A stretch of DNA of 64,000 bases from NCBI GenBank assembly GCA_038233215.1, contig JBBSML010000012.1, positions 9,622 to 73,621 on the forward strand, written 5' to 3'. The stretch is from JACDBZ01 sp038233215. Lineage in GTDB: Bacteria > Chloroflexota > Limnocylindria > QHBO01. The position numbers were made by a program, and so were the translations under genes. The notes under the pieces were generated by a model. It ran no database searches. It saw only the letters and a list, made by a program, of their open reading frames with translations, and was not told the origin of the DNA. Of the stretch, positions 16,880 to 25,891 are shown piece by piece. Positions within the stretch are counted from its first letter, which is position 1. Every line of letters starts with the position of its first letter.

Positions 16880-18399
16880 GGTCGGCATTGCGCAGGAGGA
16901 TCCCGGCGAGCTGGGTGGCCATCGCCGCACTCTTTGCGCTCGTGGCGTTGCCGCGGTCGGCGATTCCGCTCATCGACGGCGATGTGTATTGGCACATTCG
17001 GGCCGGCCTCGAGGTGCTCGACACGGGGCAAGTCCCGGCGGAAGACAGCTGGAGCCTGGTCGGCGACGGCATGCGGTGGCTGAGCCAGGACTGGCTGAGC
17101 AACGTGCTCCTCGGCTTGGGATGGCGCCTCGGAGAGATCGGGCCATCAGCGCTCTCGCTTGCGTGGTCCTCTCTGGTGGTCGCAGCGCTGGCACTGCTCT
17201 GGTGGGCCTTCGGCCTGCGACGCCCAGAGACCGGATGGCTGGGGCGCATCGGCTGGCTGACCGTCGGGCTTATCGTCGCTGGCCCCGTCCTTGGCGTCCG
17301 CGTGCAGGTCGTCGATCTCACGCTGGCGACTGCGGTGGTTCTCTCCTGTTGGGGATACCTGGCACGGCCGTCCATCGGTTGGCTCGTGGCACTTCCGACC
17401 ATCTCGCTCGCGTGGGCCAATCTGCACGCAGGCTGGCCGCTCATCTTCATCGTCGGTGGCGCCATCGTCATCGGCGAGGCAGCCGACCGGGTGCTGAAAC
17501 GCCGACCACCGCACAACATGCTGACATGGCGGCAGATCGCCCTGCTCGGTGGTGCGCTCGTCGTCTCGATCATGCCGATCGCAGTCAATCCGAGTGGTCT
17601 TGAGCTGTATGCCTACCCTCTCGAAACTTCTTCAATCGCAGCCCATCGCGACTTCATATCGGAATGGCAGTCTCCGGATCCGGGAACCATCGTCGGACAG
17701 TTGTTCATCGTCTTCGTCGTGGTGATCGTCCTGCCGTCGCTCTGGATCGGTCGCCGGACGATGCGTGCCGCTGACGCGCTCGTCATCGCGGGCATGACCG
17801 TGATGATCGCCCTCGGTGCGCGGTTTCTGCTGCTCGCGCCGATCATCGCCGCGACGGCCGGACTCACGCTCGAACCGGCGATCAGCGGGACGGCGCTCGG
17901 CCGTCGATTTTCGAGGCCACTGGCACGCCTCGGTACGGCGCGGAGTGGGGCATTCCTCAACGTGGTGAACGCCGCCCTCATCGGCATCATGGTGCTGGCC
18001 GGCCTGGGCGTCGCGTGGGCGCGGGCCAGCCCTACCGCACAGCGCGAGCTCGTCGCCGACCACATGCCGGTCGGCGCGGTTGACTGGATCATCGCCAATG
18101 ACCCCGGAGCCCGCCCCTTCAACCAGTATTCATGGGGCGGATACCTGGGTCTGCGACGGCCCGACCATCCCATCTACATCGATGGCCGATCCGACATTTA
18201 CGGCGACCGCCCGATACGCGAGTACGCGAACGCGGTCCAGCTCGAGACCGATCCACAGGAACTCTTCGATCGCTACGCGATCGACTACATCCTCTTCCCG
18301 CCGAATCAGCCGCTCTCGCAGTGGCTTGAAGACTCGCCCATCTGGCAGCGTGAATACGTGGACGCCATCGCAGCGGTGTGGATCCGCTTGAATGAATAG
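16876..18399 (+). CDS. Polytopic GT-C-like membrane protein, paralog of 19240-20676
   Basis: The 507-residue protein has an acidic first loop IDGDVYWHIRAG followed by a string of membrane helices and an extracytoplasmic C-terminal domain containing YIDGRSDIYGD and a YILFPPNQPL segment. The acidic-aromatic first loop is typical of GT-C glycosyltransferases, but no named family can be assigned. GTG at 16876 overlaps the previous stop (GTGA); a frame-open ATG at 16834 would overlap more. The divergent paralog at 19240-20676 shares both motifs. Confidence 0.6.
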   Translation: MRSALRRRIPASWVAIAALFALVALPRSAIPLIDGDVYWHIRAGLEVLDTGQVPAEDSWSLVGDGMRWLSQDWLSNVLLGLGWRLGEIGPSALSLAWSSLVVAALALLWWAFGLRRPETGWLGRIGWLTVGLIVAGPVLGVRVQVVDLTLATAVVLSCWGYLARPSIGWLVALPTISLAWANLHAGWPLIFIVGGAIVIGEAADRVLKRRPPHNMLTWRQIALLGGALVVSIMPIAVNPSGLELYAYPLETSSIAAHRDFISEWQSPDPGTIVGQLFIVFVVVIVLPSLWIGRRTMRAADALVIAGMTVMIALGARFLLLAPIIAATAGLTLEPAISGTALGRRFSRPLARLGTARSGAFLNVVNAALIGIMVLAGLGVAWARASPTAQRELVADHMPVGAVDWIIANDPGARPFNQYSWGGYLGLRRPDHPIYIDGRSDIYGDRPIREYANAVQLETDPQELFDRYAIDYILFPPNQPLSQWLEDSPIWQREYVDAIAAVWIRLNE

Positions 18400-19273
18400 G
18401 CCGCGCGTTGCAGAAATGATGAGCTCACCACAGCTGCGGCGGCTGCTCAGGGATGGAACTCTTATCGCGGCCATCGTCTTCATCGGCTTCGTATGGTGGC
18501 TGGTCACGTTCAACGACTATCAGCACGATGCCCGGGCTTACTGGGCGGCTGGCCTGGATAGCCCCTACGCCGATGCACTCGTTGGCGGCTCGGATGCGTA
18601 CCTCTATTCGCCCGTCTTCGCGCAGCTCGCCTTTCCGCTGAGCCTGCTGCCATTCGAGGTGTTCCGAGGCATCTGGGCCGTGCTGAATCTCGGCGCCCTG
18701 GTCTGGCTGACTGGACCCCGACTCGGTGCCCTCATGTTGATCATCCCCGGCTCGCCGGTAATCGACGAGGTGGCCACGGGCAATGTCCATCTCCTCATCG
18801 CGGCCGCCATCTACGCGAGCCTGTGGAGGCCGGCCGCATGGGCATTCCCGCTGCTCACGAAGATCACCCCGGGGATCGGCGCCGCCTACCTCCTGGGCGC
18901 GCGACGCTGGCGCGCCTTCGCGGAGGCAGTGGGGGTTTCCGTTGCGTTGAGCGTCATCTCGTTCGCGATCGTCCCCGACCTGTGGTTCGAATGGTTGCGC
19001 GTCCTCACCTCGAGCACGAGCGTTCCTGTTCCTGGCGAGATTGCGATCATTCCGGGCCCGCTTTCGGTCCGCGTGGCAGCTGCTGGCGCGATCGCCCTCG
19101 TTGGTGGCATACGCGGCTGGCGGTGGGTGATGCCGGTGGCGGCCATGATTGCCCTGCCGGTCCCGTGGTCGTCCGGCCTGAGCCTCCTGGTCGCCGTGGT
19201 AGCGCTGTGGCGGTCCGGGCACCTTGTCGAGCCCAAGGCTCAGGCGGCTGGCGAGGGCGCCCGCGTGACCTGA
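18392..19273 (+). CDS. GT87/DUF2029-like membrane glycosyltransferase
   Basis: The 293-residue polytopic protein has an acidic-aromatic first loop (YQHDARAYWAAGLDSPY) and an LYSPVFAQLAFPLSLLPFE segment typical of GT87 proteins. The middle VATGNVHLLIAAA and LLTKITPG match the truncated protein at the window start. It is short for GT87 (usually about 400), so it may be a compact subtype. It overlaps the preceding gene by 8 nt and the convergent gene by 34 nt. Likely donor is a polyprenyl-phosphate sugar; acceptor unknown. Confidence 0.7.
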   Translation: MNRPRVAEMMSSPQLRRLLRDGTLIAAIVFIGFVWWLVTFNDYQHDARAYWAAGLDSPYADALVGGSDAYLYSPVFAQLAFPLSLLPFEVFRGIWAVLNLGALVWLTGPRLGALMLIIPGSPVIDEVATGNVHLLIAAAIYASLWRPAAWAFPLLTKITPGIGAAYLLGARRWRAFAEAVGVSVALSVISFAIVPDLWFEWLRVLTSSTSVPVPGEIAIIPGPLSVRVAAAGAIALVGGIRGWRWVMPVAAMIALPVPWSSGLSLLVAVVALWRSGHLVEPKAQAAGEGARVT

Positions 19274-20676
19274 TCACAGGGGAGAAGGAGGACCGCTCGC
19301 TCGTCGCGAAACGCCTCGCACCAGCCTGCCCGCTCATCCATCGAAGCCAACGGCGCGCTGGGAGGAAGGAGGATCGCCTCAACCCCACGGTCGGCGGCGA
19401 CCGTTTGCCAGCCGGACTCCGCGCCGCGGATGGCCAGGTACTCCTCGAATATCTCGCGCGGGTACATGTCGCTCCGGCCATCGATGAACACTGATCCACC
19501 AGAGCCGTACAGGCGGTGGATCGCCCACCCGCCCCAGTCGTAGTCGACCAATGCCTGAACATCGGGTTCGACGGCGACCAACTGATCCATGGCTGCGCTG
19601 GGAAAGACCTCATCTTCGGCCTGGCTGACCGCAGGTGGCAGAACGATGACGATCCCGACGACCACCACTGCCGCCAGCCCCAATTCCAGGATGCGGCGTT
19701 GGCGCGCGCTGGCGACCGAGCGCGCCCGCGGCGGCCGAAGGCGAGAGTCGAGCCCAATCGCGAGCATGGGCATCGTCATCACCACCGCAAGCGGGGCGTT
19801 ACGAACTGCCACGAGGGCACCCAGGGCACCGACAACTGCCACTGCCGTGAGCCACCCCGGCGCACCGCGTCGACCAAGGGCAATGACGCCGACGATCAGA
19901 AGTGCGACGCCCCATTGCCGCGGGTCAGTGAAATCGGCCGGCTGCCACTCAGCGATGAAGCTGGTGCCCCAATCGTCCTGGCGCAGGTACCGCAGCGGAT
20001 AAACGATGCCGTCAAGGCCTGCGGGCGTGATCGCAGAGGCAAGTGCGCCGCCAAGGAGCATGCCGACCGCCGTCCATCGCCGTGGCGCAAGCGCGGTTCG
20101 ACCGAGAAGCGAGAACAGGACGTACACGCCCACCACTCCAACGCCCACGATCCAGAGACCGTGGAGGTTCGCCCACAGCGCCAGCAACGGAACCACGAGC
20201 CATGGCCGGATCCGGTGGTTGACGCGCAGGCCGAACAGCAGGGCGAGCAAGACAGCAAGAAGCAGCCACGAGAGCACCTGTGGACGTACCGTCGCGAACG
20301 AGGCGAGCACGTAGGTGCCGACCACCAGGAATGGCGTCAGCGCGCGGACTGCGATCCTGTGTCGGTGGAGCATGAACGCGGGGACGAGGAGCGCGCCAGC
20401 GGTGGCCAACCCAAAGATGGCAGCTGTGACCGGGTAGCCGACGGTCCCCACAAGAGCGGCGATCACCACCTCGCCGAGCCATTCATGAGCGACCCAGGGC
20501 CCGTCATAGGCGAAAGAAAACGGATCGTTCGTCGGCACATCACCGCTGCCGAGAATCAGGCGTCCCGTCTCGAGGTGCCACCAGTAATCTGCGTCGATCG
20601 GACCGCGTGCCTCAACCAGCACAATGAAGAACGCGGCGACGACGGCCGCCAGGATCGTCAGCGGCGAGGGGAGCAT
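19240..20676 (-). CDS. Polytopic GT-C-like membrane protein, paralog of 16876-18399
   Basis: The 478-residue protein has the first-loop motif DADYWWHLETGRLIL, about ten membrane helices, and a C-terminal soluble portion with VFIDGRSDMYPREIF and AILLPPSAPL. These align in order with the protein at 16876-18399, though sequence identity looks modest and the gene is in the opposite orientation, which suggests an old duplication. ATG at 20676 is the only good start. It diverges from the next gene across 50 bp. Confidence 0.6.
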   Translation of the reverse strand: MLPSPLTILAAVVAAFFIVLVEARGPIDADYWWHLETGRLILGSGDVPTNDPFSFAYDGPWVAHEWLGEVVIAALVGTVGYPVTAAIFGLATAGALLVPAFMLHRHRIAVRALTPFLVVGTYVLASFATVRPQVLSWLLLAVLLALLFGLRVNHRIRPWLVVPLLALWANLHGLWIVGVGVVGVYVLFSLLGRTALAPRRWTAVGMLLGGALASAITPAGLDGIVYPLRYLRQDDWGTSFIAEWQPADFTDPRQWGVALLIVGVIALGRRGAPGWLTAVAVVGALGALVAVRNAPLAVVMTMPMLAIGLDSRLRPPRARSVASARQRRILELGLAAVVVVGIVIVLPPAVSQAEDEVFPSAAMDQLVAVEPDVQALVDYDWGGWAIHRLYGSGGSVFIDGRSDMYPREIFEEYLAIRGAESGWQTVAADRGVEAILLPPSAPLASMDERAGWCEAFRDERAVLLLPCDQVTRAPSPAA

Positions 20677-20714
20677 CGTCTCGAAAGTACCACGAGGCTA
20701 CGACAATGGCTGGG

Positions 20715-20720
20715 TAGGAT
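20715..20720 (+). promoter_or_regulatory. Candidate -10 box TAGGAT, leaderless transcript
   Basis: TAGGAT is followed by six bases (GCCCCC) and then the ATG at 20727. No ribosome binding site fits in between. Confidence 0.5.
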
Positions 20721-20726
20721 GCCCCC

Positions 20727-22346
20727 ATGCCCGCGCGCTCGGTGATCTTTCGCGATCTGGTCTCGCTCACCGCGGTGGCGCTCGTCGTGCGCGCGGTGTC
20801 TGCGTGGCTTGTGCCGGCGCCGCCGCACGTCGACGCCGCCTACTACACGATGATCGGCGAGCAGTTGGCGATCGGCAATGGGTTCAACGCCCCGGCCCTG
20901 TGGAGCTTTCTCGAGGTCGGGGGCAGGCTCCCGGCCAACCCGGGTCTGCCGGTCCCAAGCAATGGCCACTGGATGCCACTCACCTCAATCGTGAGCGGCG
21001 CCTTCATGACGATCCTGAGTCCTGACTGGCGGGCCGGCCAGGTGCCCATGGTGCTCCTCTCGACGCTCCTCGTGCCACTGACCTACCTCGCGGCGTGGCA
21101 GGTGTCGAGATCTCGGCGCGGCGCCGTTCTGTCCGCGATCCTCGCCATCACCGCCGGATCGCTTCTCCTCATGTATCCCCTGATCGAGTCCTTCGCCACA
21201 TTCGGAGTGCTGGGCGCCACAACGCTCCTTGCCAGCGTGCGAGCAATGGAAACCGCTCGCCCTGGGCCATGGCTCGTGCTGGCTGGTGCTGCCGCGGGAG
21301 GCGCGAGCCTGACCCGTATCGACGGCGTGCTTCTCACGCTGGCTCCTGCAACCGCATGGCTCCTTCTCCGTCCGTTCGGAACCGGGCACCTCGGATCTCC
21401 GATTCGGGCGCTGGGTTGGGGATGGCTCAGCGCAATGGCGTTTCTCGTGGTTGTCATACCTTGGTTGATCCGCGACGTCGCCGTCTTCGGCACAGCGTTT
21501 CCCTCCCCGGGAGGCCGCCTGCTCTGGATCCGCGATTACAACGAGCACCTGTCGATCAGTCTCAACCTGAGCCTGGAGCGCTACCTGGCGTGGGGACTGC
21601 CGGCCATCCTGCTCTCGAAGCTCGCCGCGCTCGTGGCCGTGCTGGGACAGACCCTCGCGCTGATGGGTGGAGTCTTCGGCCTCTATTTCCTCGCTGGCCT
21701 GTGGATGCAGCGTCGTAATCGACGCCTGGCACCAGTAACGGTGTACCTCATCGCGATGTTCGCGACAATGATCCTGCTCGCCACCGAGCATGCTCCGAAG
21801 GGCGCATTTCTTCACACCGCACCCGCGTGGCTGCCATTTGCCCTGCCGATGGCGGTCTCCGCGGTCGTACCCGCCTCCACCGCCATGGGGCGCGTCTGGC
21901 CGTTCCTCCGTCGACCGGCGACGCATCGCTTCCTCGAGGTGGTCGCCGTTGTCGGAGCGGTGGTGCTGGCCCTGATTGGCGCACTCATCCTTGTTGGCCA
22001 GTGGCAGGTCCGTTTCGAGCGCCAGGAAGCAGCCGCCACCTTTCTGCGAAACGAGGCGGCCCCCGGTGATGTGATCCTGGCCGACGATCCATCAAGCCTG
22101 TACCTGCGCACTGGTCTCCATGGGGTCGCCCCGCCCTTCGACCCGTACCCAGTGATCGAACGAGTGATCGAGTCCTATGGCATCGATTGGGTCGTGGTCA
22201 CGCTCGGTCCCAAGGAAACAATTGATCCCCTTGGCTTGTGGGAAGGAGGATCTGCCGCCGACGCGCTCGGCAATGAGGCCACGTTTCTTCCAGACGCACC
22301 AGCGTTCGAGGCCGACGGTGTGCGGGTCTTCAAAGTCGATCCGTAG
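20727..22346 (+). CDS. GT39/ArnT-like membrane glycosyltransferase
   Basis: The 539-residue protein has the first extracytoplasmic loop with PHVDAAYYTMIGEQLA, where GT-C enzymes place acidic catalytic residues, then around ten membrane helices and a soluble C-terminal domain (DVILADDPSSLYLRTG). The pattern matches the PMT_2/GT39 glycosyltransferase superfamily, which moves sugars from polyprenyl-phosphate carriers. It is transcribed alone; TAGGAT lies directly upstream. Acceptor and sugar unknown. Confidence 0.7.
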   Translation: MPARSVIFRDLVSLTAVALVVRAVSAWLVPAPPHVDAAYYTMIGEQLAIGNGFNAPALWSFLEVGGRLPANPGLPVPSNGHWMPLTSIVSGAFMTILSPDWRAGQVPMVLLSTLLVPLTYLAAWQVSRSRRGAVLSAILAITAGSLLLMYPLIESFATFGVLGATTLLASVRAMETARPGPWLVLAGAAAGGASLTRIDGVLLTLAPATAWLLLRPFGTGHLGSPIRALGWGWLSAMAFLVVVIPWLIRDVAVFGTAFPSPGGRLLWIRDYNEHLSISLNLSLERYLAWGLPAILLSKLAALVAVLGQTLALMGGVFGLYFLAGLWMQRRNRRLAPVTVYLIAMFATMILLATEHAPKGAFLHTAPAWLPFALPMAVSAVVPASTAMGRVWPFLRRPATHRFLEVVAVVGAVVLALIGALILVGQWQVRFERQEAAATFLRNEAAPGDVILADDPSSLYLRTGLHGVAPPFDPYPVIERVIESYGIDWVVVTLGPKETIDPLGLWEGGSAADALGNEATFLPDAPAFEADGVRVFKVDP

Positions 22347-22446
22347 TACTTCCGAGGCTCAAAGTACTGTTGCCCGGATGCACTCGGGGCCGACAGCATG
22401 GACGCGACGTCCGGTACTACGCCGGACACGGTACTCCAGGGACCTT

Positions 22447-23466
22447 ATGGCGAACAATCCGGCGCGCGACAGCGCGAATCAGGAATTCGACCGCATCGGG
22501 GCAGAGGCCACTGAGAGCCTGCTCGGCGATTCGCGACGCCTGCATGCGCTGGCCGAGCAGTTTCGCAGTCAGTACCGCAGCGACCTCGAGCAATGGATGC
22601 AGCTCCGCGCGCGGCTCGACCGCCGGGGGAATGACCTCCGTCCGGTCGGAACCGATGCGCTGCGCGCCGAATACGAGGCACGAAGCAGAGACCTGGCGGC
22701 GCTCCAGGCCCGGCTGAAGCGCCTGGAAGTCGTCGCGAGCCAACTGGATATCCTGCTGGGATACCTCGAATCCCCTGAGGCGGCAGGCACGGAGCCCGGA
22801 CCGATGGCCGACGCCTCGCCCGCCACCATGAGCCTGCGCATCGTCCAGGCCCAGGAAGGTGAGCGCCAGCGCATGGCGGAGGACATCCACGACGGTCCGG
22901 CGCAGGTTCTCACCAACGCGATATTCCAGGTCGAGTATCTGGATCGCATCCTCGGCGATGCAGACCGCGCGGCCCAGGCCGAGGTTGCGTTTCTGCGCGA
23001 CATGCTGCGTAACGGCCTTGACGAAGTTCGCACCTTCATCACCGACCTACGGCCGCCGGTTGTCGATGTCGGCATGGCGACCGCGCTCGCCGAGCGCGCA
23101 CAACAGCTCCATGCGCGGCACGGGATCGCCACGGAGATTTCGCTCAAGGGTATCGACGAGCGCCTGACGCCGGCGCAGCGCTCGTCTGTCCTGCGCATCG
23201 TGCAGGAGGCATTACAAAACGTGCGCAAACACGCGGCAGCCAGCACCGTCGCCATCGGTCTCGAGGGAGATTCCCTGGTCATCGAGGACAACGGTCGCGG
23301 CTTCGACCTGATGCGCCTCGCATCAGGGACGAGTGGCAACTTCGGATTGCAGTTCATGCGGGAGCGCGCCGAGCTACTCGGTGGTCAGCTCCAGATCGAT
23401 TCGCGACAGGGTGAAGGTACCCGTATCCTGCTCCGGTTGCCGGTGCAGGCGCGCGACGCACACTGA
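22447..23466 (+). CDS. Cytosolic DegS/NarX-type sensor histidine kinase
   Basis: The 339-residue kinase has no membrane segment. Residues 1-125 include a coiled-coil-like Glu/Arg-rich region, residues 135-200 are HisKA_3 with phospho-acceptor His148 in EDIHDGPAQ, and the C-terminal HATPase has EALQNVRKHA (N box), IEDNGRGFD and GNFGLQFMRERA. It resembles DegS, a soluble sensor. The response regulator gene follows after 13 nt. The open frame continues upstream, but Met at 22447 is the first family-like start. Confidence 0.85.
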   Translation: MANNPARDSANQEFDRIGAEATESLLGDSRRLHALAEQFRSQYRSDLEQWMQLRARLDRRGNDLRPVGTDALRAEYEARSRDLAALQARLKRLEVVASQLDILLGYLESPEAAGTEPGPMADASPATMSLRIVQAQEGERQRMAEDIHDGPAQVLTNAIFQVEYLDRILGDADRAAQAEVAFLRDMLRNGLDEVRTFITDLRPPVVDVGMATALAERAQQLHARHGIATEISLKGIDERLTPAQRSSVLRIVQEALQNVRKHAAASTVAIGLEGDSLVIEDNGRGFDLMRLASGTSGNFGLQFMRERAELLGGQLQIDSRQGEGTRILLRLPVQARDAH

Positions 23467-23479
23467 GGAGGAGAGCCTA

Positions 23480-24214
23480 ATGACAGTCGAAACCAAGACC
23501 GACGAGCGTCGCAGGGGCGGCGATCGCCGCGCCGGAAGCATCCGGGTCGTCATCGTGGACGGCCACACGCTGTTCCGTCGTGGCGTCCGAAACATCCTGG
23601 AGCTCGAAGACGACATCGAGGTCGTCGGCGAGGCGGGCTCAGGAAGAGACGCACTGGCCATGGTCCAGGACGTCACGCCGGACGTCGTACTCATGGACCT
23701 GGGCCTACCGGCGCCGAACGGGATCGAGACAACCCAGCGCCTGAAGCGCGAGCTTCCGCATACCGGCGTCATCGTGCTCGCATCGAATGACGACGAGGAC
23801 CAGCTGTTTGACGCCATCAAGGCCGGGGCCGCGGCGTACGTCCTGAAGGACATTGACCCGACCGACCTGATCGCCATCATCCGGCGCGTGCAGGCCGGCG
23901 AGTACCTGATCAACGACAAGGTCTTCGCCAAACCAGCAGTCGCGTCGCGCGTCCTCAAGGAGTTCAGGGAGCTCGCCGTCTATGGATCCGAGGCGGCGCC
24001 GATCTTCGCGCCACTCTCACCGCGCGAGGTCGAGATCCTGGACAACATCGCGCAGGGCATGACGAACAAGCAGGTGGCCTACGCGCTGGGCATCAGCGAG
24101 CAGACCGTGAAGAACCACATGAGCTCGATTTTGCGCAAGCTCTCGGTGAACGACCGCACCCAGGCCGTGGTCTACGCCATGCGCCAAGGCTGGATCAAGA
24201 TCCCCGAGGACTGA
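23480..24214 (+). CDS. LuxR/NarL-family response regulator
   Basis: The 244-residue regulator has an N-terminal Lys/Arg-rich lead, a receiver domain with Asp73 as phospho-acceptor (VLMDLGLP) and Lys in YVLKDI, then a GerE/LuxR helix-turn-helix (LSPREVEILDNIAQG, SEQTVKNHMSSILRKL). The acidic pair that binds magnesium reads VDG rather than DD (Asp27-Gly28). An AGGAGG ribosome binding site precedes the ATG. It pairs with the kinase just upstream; position before the pilin suggests it controls the pilus, which is inference. Confidence 0.88.
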   Translation: MTVETKTDERRRGGDRRAGSIRVVIVDGHTLFRRGVRNILELEDDIEVVGEAGSGRDALAMVQDVTPDVVLMDLGLPAPNGIETTQRLKRELPHTGVIVLASNDDEDQLFDAIKAGAAAYVLKDIDPTDLIAIIRRVQAGEYLINDKVFAKPAVASRVLKEFRELAVYGSEAAPIFAPLSPREVEILDNIAQGMTNKQVAYALGISEQTVKNHMSSILRKLSVNDRTQAVVYAMRQGWIKIPED

Positions 24215-24224
24215 TCACCATTAG

Positions 24225-24366
24225 TCCCGGCCGCTCCGGTACGAACGGCCCATTGGTGAGGCGAGGACGCGTCCATTAGCGTTCCGATCAAGTCACCGCG
24301 GGTATCCGCGGGGACCTTCATACCAGGACCGCGGTCGGTCCCCAGGTCTCCTCCTCCGGTGCCAGG
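24225..24366 (+). ncRNA. Candidate structured leader or small RNA upstream of the pilin
   Basis: This gene-free stretch has several potential stems: CCGCGG-GTAT-CCGCGG near 24298-24313 and GGGGACC (24310-24316) with GGTCCCC (24337-24343) enclosing a self-complementary GACCGCGGTC. It runs into the strong terminator at 24367-24394. It could be the 3' UTR of the regulator mRNA, an attenuator or a separate small RNA. I recognise no known riboswitch class. Confidence 0.3.
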
Positions 24367-24394
24367 GAGCCGCTCCGCAAGGAGCGGCTCTTTT
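24367..24394 (+). terminator. Intrinsic terminator
   Basis: Perfect 10-bp GC-rich stem (24367-24376 with 24381-24390) with a GCAA tetraloop, followed by TTTTA. It separates the two-component operon from the pilin, so the pilin needs its own promoter in 24395-24540, where I see no convincing one; TTGACT at 24415 is the best -35 candidate. Confidence 0.88.
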
Positions 24395-24550
24395 ACCTAC
24401 TCCGGGCGTGATGGTTGACTTTCGGAACGGTACCCCGCAAGGTACGCTTCCCTGCGGGGAACAGTAGGACTATTCGGCCATATCTCTTGCCGAGCCCGGT
24501 CCGTACGCTCCCGATGCAGAATCTTCTTAGGAAAGGAGGAACCAAATCAC

Positions 24551-24733
24551 ATGATCAAGAACTTCATCAGCAATCTTCTGGCTCGCTTCCAGAGCGAGGA
24601 CGAGGACGGGCAGACGCTCGTCGAGTACGGCCTGCTTCTCGCCCTCATCGCGATCGTCGTGATCGCCGCCCTGATCTTCCTGGGCCCGATCATCAGCCAG
24701 CTGTTCCAGAACGTCGGCACCTCGTTGAAGTAA
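24551..24733 (+). CDS. Flp/Fap-type pilin subunit
   Basis: The 60-residue pilin is the major subunit of Tad (type IVc) pili. A short basic lead, MIKNFISNLLARFQSEDEDG, precedes the hydrophobic segment QTLVEYGLLLALIAIVVIAAL, with the Glu-Tyr pair of the Flp motif. Prepilin peptidase would cut after the Gly at residue 20. It has the strongest ribosome binding site in the window (24530-24541, AGGAAAGGAGGA) and its own terminator, as expected for a highly expressed single-gene transcript. Confidence 0.93.
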   Translation: MIKNFISNLLARFQSEDEDGQTLVEYGLLLALIAIVVIAALIFLGPIISQLFQNVGTSLK

Positions 24734-24760
24734 GCCGTCCTCCAGACGGAAACGACTCAC

Positions 24761-24790
24761 AGACCCCCGCAGCCTCGGCTGCGGGGGTCT
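24761..24790 (+). terminator. Intrinsic terminator after the pilin
   Basis: Perfect 13-bp stem (24761-24773 with 24778-24790) with a CTCG loop, followed by TTCGTGT. It isolates the pilin transcript from the assembly genes. Confidence 0.88.
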
Positions 24791-24959
24791 TTCGTGTCAT
24801 TGTGCGTTGACGGCTCTGCAAGTACCACGAGGGTCATAGCCCACAAGTCCAGTCGTTGAGACTTGCCGCCCGTGCGTAGACTGTTGACCGCAGGCACAAC
24901 CCGTGTACTGCCAGGTACTCATTCCGTAACCAATCCACCCGAGCCCAAAGGGGACTTTT

Positions 24960-25856
24960 GTGAAGCGATCGAATCGCCTCGTCATCCTGGTCGGCGTCCT
25001 GCTCGCCGTCCTCGCCTTCGTTGCCATCGTGATCCTGCTCAATCAGCGAGAAGAGGCCGTGGCACCAGAGGAGATCACCGAGACGGTCCTGGTCGCGACG
25101 CAGGACATCGCCATCGGCGACCCGGTCACCCCCGACGTCGTTGAGGAGCAGGAGATTAACCCCGAAGCCGTTCAGGGCGCTGCGCTCGGCAGTGCATCGG
25201 CAGTCTCCGGACAGCCTGCCCTCTTTGCGATTCCCGCCGGGTCCCAAGTTACGGGCGAGGCGATCGGCCTCGGCACTGCTGCCGATACCAACCTGGCCGC
25301 GCGGCTAGAACCGGGCGAAAAGGCGATCGGGTTCCAGGTCGACAGCGAGACGGGACTGAACCTCCTCATCAAGGAGGGAGACTCGATCGACTTGATCCTC
25401 AGCCAAGACGTGCCTGCCGTGCAGGAGACGGCCGATTCGGCTGCGAACCCAGATACCGAAGCGCCGCCCCGCTTTGAACCAGTCGCGGGCTTGGAGAATC
25501 TTCGATCGGTGAAGGCCATTCTTCAGGACAAGCGCGTTCTGTATGTCAGTGACACTAAGGCTTTCGCGCCCCAACCCGTGGACGCGGATGGCGACGGCGT
25601 GGCAGATCCCGAACAACCTCCACCCGCACCCGAGGACCAGACTTCTACGGCGATCATCATCATTGCGGGCACTGAGCAGGACGCCGAAGTGGTCAAATTT
25701 GCCCAGGGCCAAGAGCGATCGATCACGACGGTGATGCGACACGCAGACGACGATGCCATCGACGAAACTCTGGGAATCACCCTCCGACAGCTGGTGGATG
25801 AATTCGGTGTACTAATCCCCGATATCATCCAGCTCGATTTTGAGGCCGCGCCGTAA
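24960..25856 (+). CDS. cpaB: Flp pilus assembly protein CpaB/RcpC
   Basis: The 298-residue protein has one N-terminal membrane anchor (residues 8-27) and an SAF domain (VLVATQDIAIGDPVTPDVV), then the RcpC/CpaB domain with LEPGEKAIGFQVDSETG and GDSIDLILS. In diderms CpaB works with the CpaC secretin; here no secretin is present, so it probably acts at the cell wall. A Ca-binding-like DADGDGVAD sits in a proline-rich loop near residue 210. GTG start follows AAAGGGG. Confidence 0.85.
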   Translation: MKRSNRLVILVGVLLAVLAFVAIVILLNQREEAVAPEEITETVLVATQDIAIGDPVTPDVVEEQEINPEAVQGAALGSASAVSGQPALFAIPAGSQVTGEAIGLGTAADTNLAARLEPGEKAIGFQVDSETGLNLLIKEGDSIDLILSQDVPAVQETADSAANPDTEAPPRFEPVAGLENLRSVKAILQDKRVLYVSDTKAFAPQPVDADGDGVADPEQPPPAPEDQTSTAIIIIAGTEQDAEVVKFAQGQERSITTVMRHADDDAIDETLGITLRQLVDEFGVLIPDIIQLDFEAAP

Positions 25857-25891
25857 GCTGGCGCTCGCGCCAGCTCTGACGGTTCACCATC

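Noticed and set aside
24415..24443. Sigma-70 promoter for the pilin (TTGACT)
   Set aside because: No acceptable -10 lies 16-19 nt downstream; left as a note only.
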